Of a stretch of 64,000 nt of DNA, positions 1 through 7,482 are shown in pieces. Under the pieces are notes generated by a model. That model did not search any database. It was not told the origin of the DNA and worked only from the letters and a program-made list of their open reading frames with translations. Every line of letters starts with the position of its first letter. The first letter of the stretch is position 1. The position numbers and the translations under genes are program-made. Origin of the DNA: CAIYPG01 sp903864555 (GTDB lineage: Bacteria > Pseudomonadota > Gammaproteobacteria > Burkholderiales > SG8-39); assembly GCA_947474715.1 (NCBI GenBank), contig CANJJT010000003.1, positions 1-64,000 on the forward strand. Direction: 5' to 3'.

Positions 1-117
1 CGGGGCCATCAAAATCCTCGTCACAATTTGCAAGAGATTCAAATCGATTAACGATTTTCTTGCAGATCCGATGACACGAAATTGCATTCTTTCTACAAAT
101 AATCAGTAGGTTAGAAA

Positions 118-327
118 TTATTCAGGGCGGACTATTGAATCGAATGGAACTCTGGCTTTGCACATTTCTTCAATTTGGCGAAATGTCTCGTCCAGGAGGA
201 CACCAGGATCGATCCGATCGGTCACTTCGAGCAGTCGCCTCAAGCCTGCAAACCGCTGATCAATGTCCAGCTCAAGCTTGGCTACCGGATTGAGGTTTCC
301 TACAGTCGTTGTACCGCTGATCATCGT
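118..327 (-). CDS. small hypothetical ORF left of the IS element (weak)
   Basis: An open frame on the minus strand encodes about 69 residues from the ATG at 327, or 86 from a GTG at 378. A GGA-containing stretch lies just upstream of the ATG. The protein is acidic with an amphipathic C-terminal half and I recognise no domain. A plus-strand frame of similar size (175-375) overlaps it, so coding status is unproven. Positions 328-470 hold no other gene that I can support. They are AT-rich and carry a 7-base direct repeat CTTGCAT at 421-427 and 433-439, just before the insertion sequence. Confidence 0.3.
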   Translation of the reverse strand, partial: TMISGTTTVGNLNPVAKLELDIDQRFAGLRRLLEVTDRIDPGVLLDETFRQIEEMCKARVPFDSIVRPE

Positions 328-470
328 TATTCCGGTTTCATTGCTACCAGAAGCAGTTATGCAAGAAGAAAATAGCACGATACGATGTTCGCTTAAGCGG
401 AACAGTTCTTAAAGCATTTTCTTGCATGGTCCCTTGCATCCCGCTTCGATAACAAAAATATGTTTTATAA

Positions 471-481
471 GGGGGTTCTGC
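471..481 (+). repeat. left terminal inverted repeat of the IS3 element
   Basis: GGGGGTTCTGC read inward matches the right end in nine of eleven bases. It begins 15 bases beyond the stop codon of the transposase orfB, as expected for the end of an IS3-family element. Confidence 0.6.
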
Positions 482-485
482 GGGG

Positions 486-1313
486 TTAAGCCGCCGCGGC
501 GAGCGGCGGGTAGTTGAAGTAGATCGTGTCGGGGGTTCGTTCGTCAAGGCTTTGATGCGGTCGGCGAGTGTTGTAGAAGGCGACGTATCGGGTAATGCCA
601 GCCCGGGCTGCGGTGACGCTGTCGTAGGCGTGCAGATAGACCTCCTCGTATTTGATGGATCGCCAGAGCCGCTCCACGAACACGTTGTCGCGCCAGCAGC
701 CCTTGCCGTCAATGCTGATTCGGATGCCGTGGCTGTCGAGCAGCCCGATGAAGGCCGATCCGGTGAACTGGCTGCCCTGATCGGTGTTCATGATCTCAGG
801 TACTCCATAGCGGTGAATCGCCTCTTCGAGCGCCTCGACACAGCTATCAGCCGCAAGACTGTTGGACACGCGCCAGGCGAGCACCCTCCGGCTGGCCCAG
901 TCGAGCACCGCCGTCAGGTACACAAAGCCCTGGCGCATCGGAATGTAGGTCGTGTCCATCGCCCAGACCTGGTTGGGCCGCTCGATCGGCAGTCCCCGCA
1001 GCAGGTACGGATAGATCCGGTGCGCCGGGTGCCGGCGGCTGGTATTGGCCTTGCGATACAACGCCTCAATGCCCATCTTTCGCATCAGCGTAGCCACGCG
1101 CTTGATCCCGATCGGGTGCCCGGCCAACCTGAGCATGTCGCGCAGCATCCGGCTGCCCGCAAACGGGTACTCCAGATGCCAGCGGTCCAGAATCCGCATC
1201 AAGGCCAGGTCCGACTCGGGCGTGGGCTGGGGCTGGTAGTAGACCGAGGAGCGCGACAGATCCAGCAGCTTCGCTTGCCGAACGACAGGCAGCTTGTGTA
1301 CGGGATCAATCAT
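486..1313 (-). CDS. IS3-family transposase orfB (DDE integrase domain)
   Basis: The 275-residue protein is the catalytic half of an IS3-type transposase, which normally acts as an OrfAB fusion made by -1 frameshifting. An HTH_21-like region occupies roughly residues 20-85 and an rve integrase core residues 110-265. The catalytic triad is visible as D120 (AMDTTYIP), D178 (NTDQGSQFT) and E214 (VERLWRSIKYEE). The last two are 35 residues apart, the classic DD(35)E spacing. Its ATG overlaps the orfA stop as ATGA. The frame itself is intact, but the upstream partner is broken by an amber codon, so a fusion could form only by readthrough or by complementation from another copy. Confidence 0.95.
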   Translation of the reverse strand: MIDPVHKLPVVRQAKLLDLSRSSVYYQPQPTPESDLALMRILDRWHLEYPFAGSRMLRDMLRLAGHPIGIKRVATLMRKMGIEALYRKANTSRRHPAHRIYPYLLRGLPIERPNQVWAMDTTYIPMRQGFVYLTAVLDWASRRVLAWRVSNSLAADSCVEALEEAIHRYGVPEIMNTDQGSQFTGSAFIGLLDSHGIRISIDGKGCWRDNVFVERLWRSIKYEEVYLHAYDSVTAARAGITRYVAFYNTRRPHQSLDERTPDTIYFNYPPLAAAA

Positions 1314-1612
1314 CGCTTTGTGCTCGCATCGCCGATGCGACCGAGCGCGCCGGCCAAAAAATCAATCTCCAGCACCTGCTGCCCGATCTTGGCGTGCAGC
1401 GCCTTCAAATCCGGCCCCGCCTCGCGTTTCTCACCGGCGGTGGCTAACACCTCGGCCGCACGCTCCAGGAGCTCGGCCTTCCACTGCGTGATCTAGTTGG
1501 GGTGGACATCGAAGCGCTCGGCCAACTGCACCAGCGTCTGGTCTGACTTCACCGCGGCCAAGGCCACCTTCGCCTTGAACGCCGCTGAGTGGTTACGGCG
1601 GGGACGTCTCAT
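1310..1612 (-). pseudogene. IS3-family orfA with in-frame amber stop
   Basis: The reading frame from the ATG at 1612 encodes an HTH-type OrfA starting MRRPRRNHSAAFKAKVAL. After 39 residues it meets TAG at 1495-1493, exactly where relatives carry Gln (context HPN-stop-ITQWK). The frame then stays open through KAELLERAAEVLA to a TGA at 1312-1310, so the full product would be 100 residues. A single C-to-T change (CAG to TAG) explains the break. OrfA supplies the DNA-binding and leucine-zipper part of the transposase, so the element should be crippled unless the amber is suppressed. A sequencing error cannot be excluded. Confidence 0.9.
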
Positions 1613-1648
1613 CTTCTACTCGCCTTGGCGACCTCGTCGCCGATTAGA

Positions 1649-1659
1649 GCAGAACTCCA
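1649..1659 (-). repeat. right terminal inverted repeat of the IS3 element
   Basis: GCAGAACTCCA on the plus strand reads TGGAGTTCTGC inward, beginning with the TG common at IS3-family ends. It lies 37 bases upstream of the orfA start, leaving a short leader. Confidence 0.6.
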
Positions 1660-1883
1660 CTTATATCCTTGTCCTGTTTTGCGGGACCACCTCTGTGCTA
1701 AAGCCGATAAGGGGAGATGGCTTTTGCGTGGTTGTGTTGAAGGGGTGCCTCCTCGATCAAGGAATGCCAAAGGAAGCCCAGACCGTGGTATACGTTGGAC
1801 ATGAAGAAACGCCTTACAGGATCGTTGCAGGTTCGTCAGGCCTGCAGGGTCTCATTTTGAATTTTCCAGAACCGGTGAATCAC

Positions 1884-2084
1884 ATGCAACAGAACAATAA
1901 TGCAACTGCAACGCCAGGAACGAGGGTCTGGCAGTGTGAACTTTGCTCCTTCTCTTACGATGAGGCGGTTGGATTGCCCGAAGAAGGCTTTCCGCCGGGC
2001 ACTCCTTGGGAAGCTATTCCGGAAGATTGGGTGTGTCCGGACTGCTCCGCGACAAAGAGGGATTTCGTTCTCCTCGATCTGTAA
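1884..2084 (+). CDS. rubredoxin
   Basis: This 66-residue protein is a one-iron rubredoxin, a small cytoplasmic electron carrier that donates electrons to oxygenases, oxidases or peroxide reductases. The iron ligands are two cysteine pairs: C18-x2-C21 (CELC) and C51-x2-C54 (CPDC). Between them lie the usual Tyr, the GFPPGTPW turn and the IPEDWVCPDC block. The ATG at 1884 was chosen because it gives the standard length. The same frame is open for over 380 bases upstream, into the IS element, but that extension has no rubredoxin similarity and starts inside mobile DNA. The Shine-Dalgarno signal is weak. The gene lies 225 bases from the IS edge, so its native promoter region may have been altered. 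Confidence 0.92.
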   Translation: MQQNNNATATPGTRVWQCELCSFSYDEAVGLPEEGFPPGTPWEAIPEDWVCPDCSATKRDFVLLDL

Positions 2085-2206
2085 GCGACTGGCTCGCCCC
2101 AGTACACCGTTATCGTTAACTTGCTGAAGGTTAAGCGCCAGGGGCCAATGTTAAACTTCGCTGCGGTAACGGCCTATTCCTGCAGATCCATTTCTGGAGT
2201 GTTGTC

Positions 2207-3058
2207 ATGAGCATTGAGCGCATTGCCGTCATTGGCGCTGGTACGATGGGGGGCGGGATTGTCCAGGCATGCGCCACCAGTGGCTATTCAGTTGTCATGA
2301 TTGATGTTGCCCAAGCCGCGCTGGATCGGGGTTTGCAGACCATTGACGCCAGCATGCAGCGAATGGTTAGCCGTCAGAAGTTGGGCGAATCGGACCGGCA
2401 AGCTGCACTCGCCCGCATTCGAGTATCGACCACTCAAGACCCGGTCAGGGAATGCGGCCTTGTGATCGAGGCAGCAACAGAGAGCCCTGAATTGAAGCTT
2501 CGGATCTTTCGCCAATTGGATGATCTGGCTTCCCCGTCAGCCATCATTGCCACCAATACCAGTTCGATTTCCATAACGCGCCTGGCAGCGGCCACGCGCC
2601 GTCCTGCCCAGGTGATTGGCATGCACTTCTTCAATCCCGTCCCGGTCATGTCACTAGTGGAACTGATTGCGGGTCTTCAGACATCGGAAGAAACACGGAC
2701 TGCCGTCGCCGAAGTGGCAACTCGGCTTGGGAAGGCTGTGGTGAATGTGCGGAATTCACCAGGGTTCGTCGTCAATCGGCTGCTATGTCCCATGCTCAAC
2801 GAGGCGTGCTTTGCCCTTGGGGAAGGTCTGGCAACGGCTAAGGACATAGATGAGGCCATGAAGCTTGGATGTAATCATCCCATAGGGCCTCTGGCTTTAT
2901 GCGACATGGTAGGCCTTGATGTGGTCCTTGCCGTCATGGATGTCCTGTATGACTCATTCAAGGATTCCAAGTATCGTCCGGCACCACTCTTGCTTGAGAT
3001 GGTAGAGGCTGGTCAATTGGGTCGAAAGACCGGCCACGGGTTCTACACCTATTCCTGA
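2207..3058 (+). CDS. hbd: 3-hydroxybutyryl-CoA (3-hydroxyacyl-CoA) dehydrogenase
   Basis: The 283-residue length is that of stand-alone 3-hydroxybutyryl-CoA dehydrogenases (Hbd/PaaH), which oxidise (S)-3-hydroxyacyl-CoA to the 3-oxo form with NAD(P)+ in beta-oxidation, aromatic degradation or butyrate/PHB metabolism. The N-terminal Rossmann fold has GAGTMGGG at residues 10-17. The NTSSISIT and GMHFFNPVPVM blocks, with the catalytic His, follow, and the C-terminal helical domain contains NSPGFVVNRLL and ends HGFYTYS. A GGAG Shine-Dalgarno precedes the ATG. The methyltransferase follows 14 bases later, so the two are probably cotranscribed, though no functional link is obvious. No thiolase or enoyl-CoA hydratase is nearby, so the exact pathway is not fixed. 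Confidence 0.93.
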   Translation: MSIERIAVIGAGTMGGGIVQACATSGYSVVMIDVAQAALDRGLQTIDASMQRMVSRQKLGESDRQAALARIRVSTTQDPVRECGLVIEAATESPELKLRIFRQLDDLASPSAIIATNTSSISITRLAAATRRPAQVIGMHFFNPVPVMSLVELIAGLQTSEETRTAVAEVATRLGKAVVNVRNSPGFVVNRLLCPMLNEACFALGEGLATAKDIDEAMKLGCNHPIGPLALCDMVGLDVVLAVMDVLYDSFKDSKYRPAPLLLEMVEAGQLGRKTGHGFYTYS

Positions 3059-3072
3059 AGCACGGAGGCATT

Positions 3073-3960
3073 TTGAGTTTCCTTTTTCCATTCTGGACAA
3101 GGCTTGTAGCCAGCGCATTGATTCCCTTTTCTGCTGCCGGGTCAGCGTTTGCAAGTGATGAGGGGCAGGCAGTGGCGCGGGTCACCGAAGAGACCCCGTA
3201 CGTACAGTCGCCCAAAGTGGTGGTCGATACGATGCTGCAGATAGCAGGTGTACATTCCGGAGATTTCCTGATTGATCTGGGATCCGGTGACGGCCGAATC
3301 GTTGTGACCGCGGCAAAGGAGTTCAAGGCTCGTGGCTTCGGAGTTGACTATGATGAAAGATTGGTGAAGCTGGCAAATGACAATGCGAGCAAGGCAGGAG
3401 TCTCTGAGCGTGCAAGTTTTTTCGAGCAAAACGTCTTCAAGACGGATCTGGGAGCAGCTTCAGTTATCACTATGTATCTGCTGCCTGAATACAACTCGGT
3501 ACTCAAGCCTCGCTTGTTGGCGCTCAAACCCGGCACCCGGATTGTCTCGCACGACTACGGAATTGACGACTGGCAACCGGATGCAAGCAAGAAGATAGCG
3601 GTACCAGAAAAGCGGGTGGGATTGGAGAAAGCGAGTACGATTCTTTATTGGGTAGTTCCTGCAAAGATTGAGGGCCACTGGCGTTCCAGCGTTCGCACAG
3701 GATCTGGTGTAACCGAGGTGGAAATATTTTTTACCCAGCGCTACCAGCACTTTGAAGGCAAGGTACTTCTGAGAGGAAAGGAAGTCTCGGTTGAGCGCAC
3801 CTTCCTCAAGGGTGACTATCTGAGCTTCAGGATACAAGACGGTAGCGAAACGCTCTTGTTCAACGGGCGTGTGTCGAACAGCCGCATCTCCGGTACCACG
3901 ATGCGTGGAGAAGAGCGTACGCGCTGGCGAGCGTTGAGGACTCAGGAACTCAAGGGCTAG
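3073..3960 (+). CDS. SAM-dependent methyltransferase with N-terminal signal peptide
   Basis: The 295-residue product starts at TTG, 14 bases after the dehydrogenase stop. Residues 1-27 look like a Sec signal peptide: a short basic N-region, a hydrophobic stretch, and SAFA before SDEG. A class I methyltransferase fold follows with motif I DLGSGDGR at about 69-76, an acidic GVDYDE at the end of strand 2, and LLALKPGTRIVSHDYG. The last 90 residues are a beta-rich tail with a GT-x-RGEERTRWRA ending. The substrate is unknown. Export of a SAM-dependent enzyme is unusual because SAM is cytoplasmic, so the N-terminus may instead be a membrane anchor. The 3' end overlaps the convergent DUF1289 gene by 11 bases. 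Confidence 0.8.
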   Translation: MSFLFPFWTRLVASALIPFSAAGSAFASDEGQAVARVTEETPYVQSPKVVVDTMLQIAGVHSGDFLIDLGSGDGRIVVTAAKEFKARGFGVDYDERLVKLANDNASKAGVSERASFFEQNVFKTDLGAASVITMYLLPEYNSVLKPRLLALKPGTRIVSHDYGIDDWQPDASKKIAVPEKRVGLEKASTILYWVVPAKIEGHWRSSVRTGSGVTEVEIFFTQRYQHFEGKVLLRGKEVSVERTFLKGDYLSFRIQDGSETLLFNGRVSNSRISGTTMRGEERTRWRALRTQELKG

Positions 3961-4159
3961 TGTCTGCTGATAGGCGTTCCCGCCTTGCTTGGACACGGCA
4001 CAAGATAATCTCCTTTTCTTCTGTCGACGATGCGCTCCAGGCGCTAATCTCCTCAAGCGTGCGAAGACATCCTTCGCACAATCCGCTTGCTTCCCCCAAC
4101 CGGCAAATATTCATGCATGGGGAGACGGGCAGATGCAGAGTAATAATATCCCTGTACAT
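3950..4159 (-). CDS. DUF1289 small cysteine-rich protein
   Basis: The 69-residue protein has the cysteine pattern of DUF1289 proteins: SPCMNIC near residues 14-19 and GLCEGCLRTLEEI at 27-39, followed by a basic C-terminus (RVQARRERL). C15, C19, C28 and C31 probably bind a metal, in line with predicted Fe-S or zinc binding, but the function is unknown. It is convergent with, and overlaps, the end of the methyltransferase gene. About 90 to 140 bases without a gene separate its start from the next gene on the plus strand, and its own promoter should lie there. Confidence 0.82.
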   Translation of the reverse strand: MYRDIITLHLPVSPCMNICRLGEASGLCEGCLRTLEEISAWSASSTEEKEIILCRVQARRERLSADTSP

Positions 4160-4297
4160 GTAGTGGTTCTAATTTGGATATGGGAACGGTTGGCTGGCGG
4201 ATGTATCAATGGCGAGTGCTTTGATTATCTGCGAAAATGAAGTTACACGGTGCGCAATCCTCGCGTGCTGTATTTTCTTCATACATTGGAACGATCG

Positions 4298-5365
4298 ATG
4301 ACCACGCAGCAGACGGTGGCCGCGCTCAGGCCGCCTAGCGATCCTTCACCACGCTATCTGCAAGAGCACCCTATCGAGCATGCGACCATCAAGGAGGTTG
4401 CACCAGGGGTGCATTGGGTTCGAATGCCATTGCCGATGGCGGCGCTCGAGCATATTAATTTATGGATCATTGACGATGGCCAGGACTTCGTCATGGTCGA
4501 CACGGGCTTCTCCTCTGATGAAACCAGGGAGAATTGGGAAATCATTTTTGACGGTGCACTTGCCGGCCGGCGAGCCAACCGATTGATATGCACCCATTTT
4601 CACAATGACCATGCCAGCACCGCAGGTTGGTTACTGGCAAGGATGGGTTGTAGCTTCCACATGACGCAGCCTGAATACCTTACGGGATTGACCTCCTACG
4701 GGGATCAGGCAATGAGCCGCAGGGAAGATGCAATGGCGCTGCTTTTGTCGAACGGACTAGACCCAGCAATAGCAGCGGGAACGCTGGATCTCAAAGCGCG
4801 GTATGGACAGGATGTCCGGGATTTTCCCCGGTCCTATCAGAGGATTTTCGGTGGCGAGGAGTTTCGCGTTGGCCAATCCTCCTGGAAAGTCATTCTCGGC
4901 TATGGCCATTCACCCGAGCATGCTTCACTCTATTGCGCTGAACTGGGCGTGTTGATTGCAGGAGACATGGTGCTTCCCCGCATCACCACGAATGTCAGCG
5001 TTCAGGCGGTAGAGCCGGATGCGAATCCCCTGCGATGGTTCATGGACTCACTTGCCGAACACGCCAAACTTCCAGCAGATACGCTGGTGCTCCCTTCCCA
5101 CGGCCTGCCCTTTCACGGATTGCGCGAGCGGGTCCGTTACTTACGAAACCACCACAAGCAAAGACTGGAGGAACTCGTTCAGTCTTGTGATACACCTAAA
5201 TCTGCAGCTGATGTACTGCCCTTGTTGTTCCGACGAAAACTGGACGAGCGTGAAACCAGGATCGCAATGGGCGAATCTTTGGCGCATATGCACCAGCTTT
5301 ATTATGAAGGTCGCTTGGGACGGTTGAAGGACGCCGCCGGAGTGTGGCGATACATGAAGAATTGA
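4298..5365 (+). CDS. MBL-fold metallo-hydrolase
   Basis: The protein is 355 residues from the ATG at 4298. An in-frame start at 4250 would add 16 residues without similarity to the fold. The metallo-beta-lactamase signature HFHNDH is at about residues 100-105, preceded by the MVDTGF strand. GYGHSPEHAS and GVLIAGDMVLP supply the later metal-binding His and Asp, and LPSHGLPFHG the last His. A C-terminal helical extension (residues 270-355) resembles hydrolases with a lactamase_B-type tail. The usual substrates of such proteins are thioesters, glutathione conjugates or lactones, and the sequence does not decide between them. The gene is monocistronic between the DUF1289 gene and a convergent dsbA-like gene. 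Confidence 0.88.
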   Translation: MTTQQTVAALRPPSDPSPRYLQEHPIEHATIKEVAPGVHWVRMPLPMAALEHINLWIIDDGQDFVMVDTGFSSDETRENWEIIFDGALAGRRANRLICTHFHNDHASTAGWLLARMGCSFHMTQPEYLTGLTSYGDQAMSRREDAMALLLSNGLDPAIAAGTLDLKARYGQDVRDFPRSYQRIFGGEEFRVGQSSWKVILGYGHSPEHASLYCAELGVLIAGDMVLPRITTNVSVQAVEPDANPLRWFMDSLAEHAKLPADTLVLPSHGLPFHGLRERVRYLRNHHKQRLEELVQSCDTPKSAADVLPLLFRRKLDERETRIAMGESLAHMHQLYYEGRLGRLKDAAGVWRYMKN

Positions 5366-5444
5366 TTATTATCAAAAATAAAAGATAAATGTCGGCTCTA
5401 AAAGAACACCGAGAAGATTGTGATCAGGATGATTGTGGCAATGC

Positions 5445-6110
5445 CTATTCGGGGCGTTCCTTCCGGGCCAGCTTTACCAGATCGTCGATCACCTGGGCAA
5501 GCTGACGAGTCCCTCCTGCGAGTCGCGCGGATGTTAGGTACTTTCCATCAATCACGATGGATGGGACGCCGGTAATCTGGTATTGCTTCAGGAGAGTGCG
5601 TGACTGAGCCAGTAGTTTCAGTACTTCTTCCGAGTTGTATGCTGTCAGGAACTTCTGCCGGTCAATGCCGTTGCGAGACACCCAGTCCAGCATGGTCTTC
5701 TCGTCATTCAGTTTGATTCCGTCGAAATGGAAGTTGTCATATACAGGCCAATGCAGTCGGTTGACCTCCCCCAGCAGGTTCAAAGTATGGAAGAGCCGTG
5801 CGAAAGGCTCCCAGTTTTCGATGGAAAGCACCGGTACCCGGCGCAACATCACGTAAGGTGGTGCCTGATGCAGCCAGCGTGAGAGATGCGGCTGCAATTC
5901 ATAGCATATGGGGCAGCCATAGTAGAAAAATTCCAGAACTTCAATTCGGGATCCAGACGCAACCGGGTGGGATGGATCCAGCCGAACATACTCGCGTCCG
6001 GCCTGAATCGGCCTGTTGAGTGCTTGCGCATGAACTCCGCTTGCGCAGATCAGCAACACCCCGAGCAGGGCTCTGATTAGCCCCTTTGACCAAACATGTG
6101 GACAATTCAT
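5445..6110 (-). CDS. DsbA-like thiol:disulfide oxidoreductase (CPIC active site)
   Basis: The 221-residue protein begins at the ATG at 6110. A longer in-frame extension lacks any signal sequence, whereas this start is followed by a clear signal peptide (SKGLIRALLGVLLICASGVHAQA). The thioredoxin fold has the active site FFYYGCPICYELQ at about 61-73, a DsbA-type helical insert, and the cis-Pro loop TGVPSIVIDGKY. It should introduce or shuffle disulfides in periplasmic proteins. It is clearly paralogous to the DsbA at 6763-7461, but CPIC replaces CPHC, which should alter redox potential. It is divergent from the rhodanese-like gene, with start codons only about 18 bases apart, so the promoters must overlap coding sequence. 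Confidence 0.9.
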   Translation of the reverse strand: MNCPHVWSKGLIRALLGVLLICASGVHAQALNRPIQAGREYVRLDPSHPVASGSRIEVLEFFYYGCPICYELQPHLSRWLHQAPPYVMLRRVPVLSIENWEPFARLFHTLNLLGEVNRLHWPVYDNFHFDGIKLNDEKTMLDWVSRNGIDRQKFLTAYNSEEVLKLLAQSRTLLKQYQITGVPSIVIDGKYLTSARLAGGTRQLAQVIDDLVKLARKERPE

Positions 6111-6128
6111 GCCGTATCCCTGTCCTAG

Positions 6129-6761
6129 ATGAATGGCACGAATGATATGCGGCTCCGAGCATTTTGCCAAAGAATGAACGACAGCACCCGACGCACCGGG
6201 AGCCTGCCCACCCGTTTTTCCGTTTTTGTTGCCAAGTGTGCTTGGGTGCTGATCATGACATCGGCTTGCTTGCCAAGCCCTGCACCGGCGCAGATTCCGT
6301 CCGAAGACCATGATTGGACGGTTCCCCCTACATCCCAATTGCGTCAACCACCGTACAGCGCCCCCACCCCTTTGGTTATTCCGGGTGGACTGCGGATCAC
6401 GACCCCCGAATTGAGTGCAATGCTCGAGGTGCCGCCGCTACCAATACTGATAGATGTGGCTTCAGGAAACGAGCATGTGACACTGCAGGGAGCCTACTGG
6501 CTACCGGGTGCCGGCCGTGGACTGAACTTCATCGATGATGTGCAAGGCAGCTTGTCCCGATTTCTTGAGCAAGTCACCGAAGGGAACAGGAACCGTGCGT
6601 TGGTATTTTTCTGTGTCAACCTAGAGTGCTGGCTGTCCTACAACGCGGCTCTTAGAGCTGTTTCAGCCGGCTATACAACGGTCTACTGGTATCGAGGGGG
6701 ATTGGTGGCTTGGCAATCTGGGGGGCGACGGCTAGTCCCTATGCATCAACCCGGACGATAG
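6129..6761 (+). CDS. periplasmic rhodanese-like protein with CX4CW motif
   Basis: Up to 210 residues. A hydrophobic stretch followed by SPAPAQ (near residue 55) looks like a signal peptide. ATGs at 6129, 6147 and 6174 are all possible, and the last gives the most typical signal length. The C-terminal domain (about 85-205) is rhodanese-like, with an LIDV strand and FFCVNLECWLSYNAA around C162 and C167. This resembles the CXXCW rhodanese-type proteins linked to PQQ-dependent catabolism, but with four residues between the cysteines. It lies between two DsbA-like genes on the opposite strand. Its stop is only one base from the dsbA stop, so its transcript must run into antisense dsbA. A role in periplasmic thiol or sulfur chemistry is inferred. 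Confidence 0.75.
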   Translation: MNGTNDMRLRAFCQRMNDSTRRTGSLPTRFSVFVAKCAWVLIMTSACLPSPAPAQIPSEDHDWTVPPTSQLRQPPYSAPTPLVIPGGLRITTPELSAMLEVPPLPILIDVASGNEHVTLQGAYWLPGAGRGLNFIDDVQGSLSRFLEQVTEGNRNRALVFFCVNLECWLSYNAALRAVSAGYTTVYWYRGGLVAWQSGGRRLVPMHQPGR

Positions 6762-6762
6762 T

Positions 6763-7461
6763 CTACTTGACAGCTGGAGCAGGGGATCTAGATGCCGACT
6801 TGGCGCCTGCAGCAGGTGCTGGCCCAAGGCCGGACTGCTGCATGACGCTGCGGATAACCTGATCGGTGGCATTCAGCAACTCCTGTCGGTCATTGATCAT
6901 CGACGCTGACAGTACATATCGGCCTTGAATGGCTAGCGCCGGTACCCCATCGATACGATAGGCTTGAGTCATCTGCAGGGCACGCTTCAGCTTGGTTTCC
7001 ACGCCGAACGAGCGGTAGGCGGCTTTGTATTTTTCTACATCGACCCCCTTTTTTGCCAGCCACGCGGTCATGGCAGATTCATCGGTAATACGTAGGTTTT
7101 CCTTGTGTATCGCATCAAATAATGGGGAATGCATACGAGCATCCTCGTCGATGGCCTCAAGCGTGTAGAAAACTCGTGCAGCCACGCCCCATTGCTCATT
7201 GAATATTGCTGGAACCCTGCGGAAACTAGCTTCCTTCGGCAGTTTCTTGACCCATGGGTTGAGCACCGGTTCAAGCGCATAACAATGCGGACAGCCGTAC
7301 CAGAAGAACTCGATCACCTCAACTTTACCCTGTGCTTCGGTTGGCTGCGGTGGGTTGATTTCCATATAAGGCACCTTCTTCCCGGGTGCCTGGGCATAGG
7401 CGATCGGGGGTGCAACAGCGATCAATATCATCAGGCAGGCAATGCGAATCAGGTGATGCAT
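6763..7461 (-). CDS. dsbA: thiol:disulfide interchange protein DsbA
   Basis: The 232-residue protein has a signal peptide (cleavage near AYAQA, residue 25) and the canonical DsbA active site FFWYGCPHCYALEP with C57-P-H-C60. The helical insert with VFYTLEAID follows, then the cis-Pro loop IDGVPALAIQGRYV. It oxidises cysteines of exported proteins and is re-oxidised by DsbB, which is not in the window. The last 30 residues are Pro/Ala-rich and low in complexity. It is the third gene of an argS - SPOR - dsbA string on the minus strand, starting 21 bases after the SPOR gene. That arrangement is common in betaproteobacteria. Confidence 0.95.
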   Translation of the reverse strand: MHHLIRIACLMILIAVAPPIAYAQAPGKKVPYMEINPPQPTEAQGKVEVIEFFWYGCPHCYALEPVLNPWVKKLPKEASFRRVPAIFNEQWGVAARVFYTLEAIDEDARMHSPLFDAIHKENLRITDESAMTAWLAKKGVDVEKYKAAYRSFGVETKLKRALQMTQAYRIDGVPALAIQGRYVLSASMINDRQELLNATDQVIRSVMQQSGLGPAPAAGAKSASRSPAPAVK

Positions 7462-7482
7462 GTTTGCTCCTTAACTTTCAGA

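Larger units (their letters stand above)
471..1659 (-). mobile_element. IS3-family insertion sequence, orfA inactivated
   Basis: The element of about 1.19 kb contains the orfA/orfB pair typical of the IS3 family, read on the minus strand. Its ends are imperfect inverted repeats: GGGGGTTCTGC reading inward at 471-481, and TGGAGTTCTGC reading inward from 1659 (nine of eleven bases match). The outermost bases are uncertain by a few positions, because similar TATAA-type sequence continues outward on both sides, and I could not identify a convincing target-site duplication. The interrupted sequence is not recognisable. Because orfA has a stop codon, the copy is probably not autonomous. Confidence 0.85.

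Noticed and set aside
421..439. CTTGCAT direct repeat before the IS as a target-site duplication
   Set aside because: Both copies lie on the same side of the element, so it cannot be a duplication from insertion.
552..1496. 314-codon plus-strand frame opposite the IS transposase
   Set aside because: Antisense to orfB/orfA with no recognisable domain; low-complexity His/Arg/Pro-rich product typical of a GC-rich shadow.
6111..6347. N-terminal extension of the DsbA-like gene up to 6347
   Set aside because: It overlaps the divergent rhodanese gene and would bury the signal peptide; ATG 6110 is the natural start.
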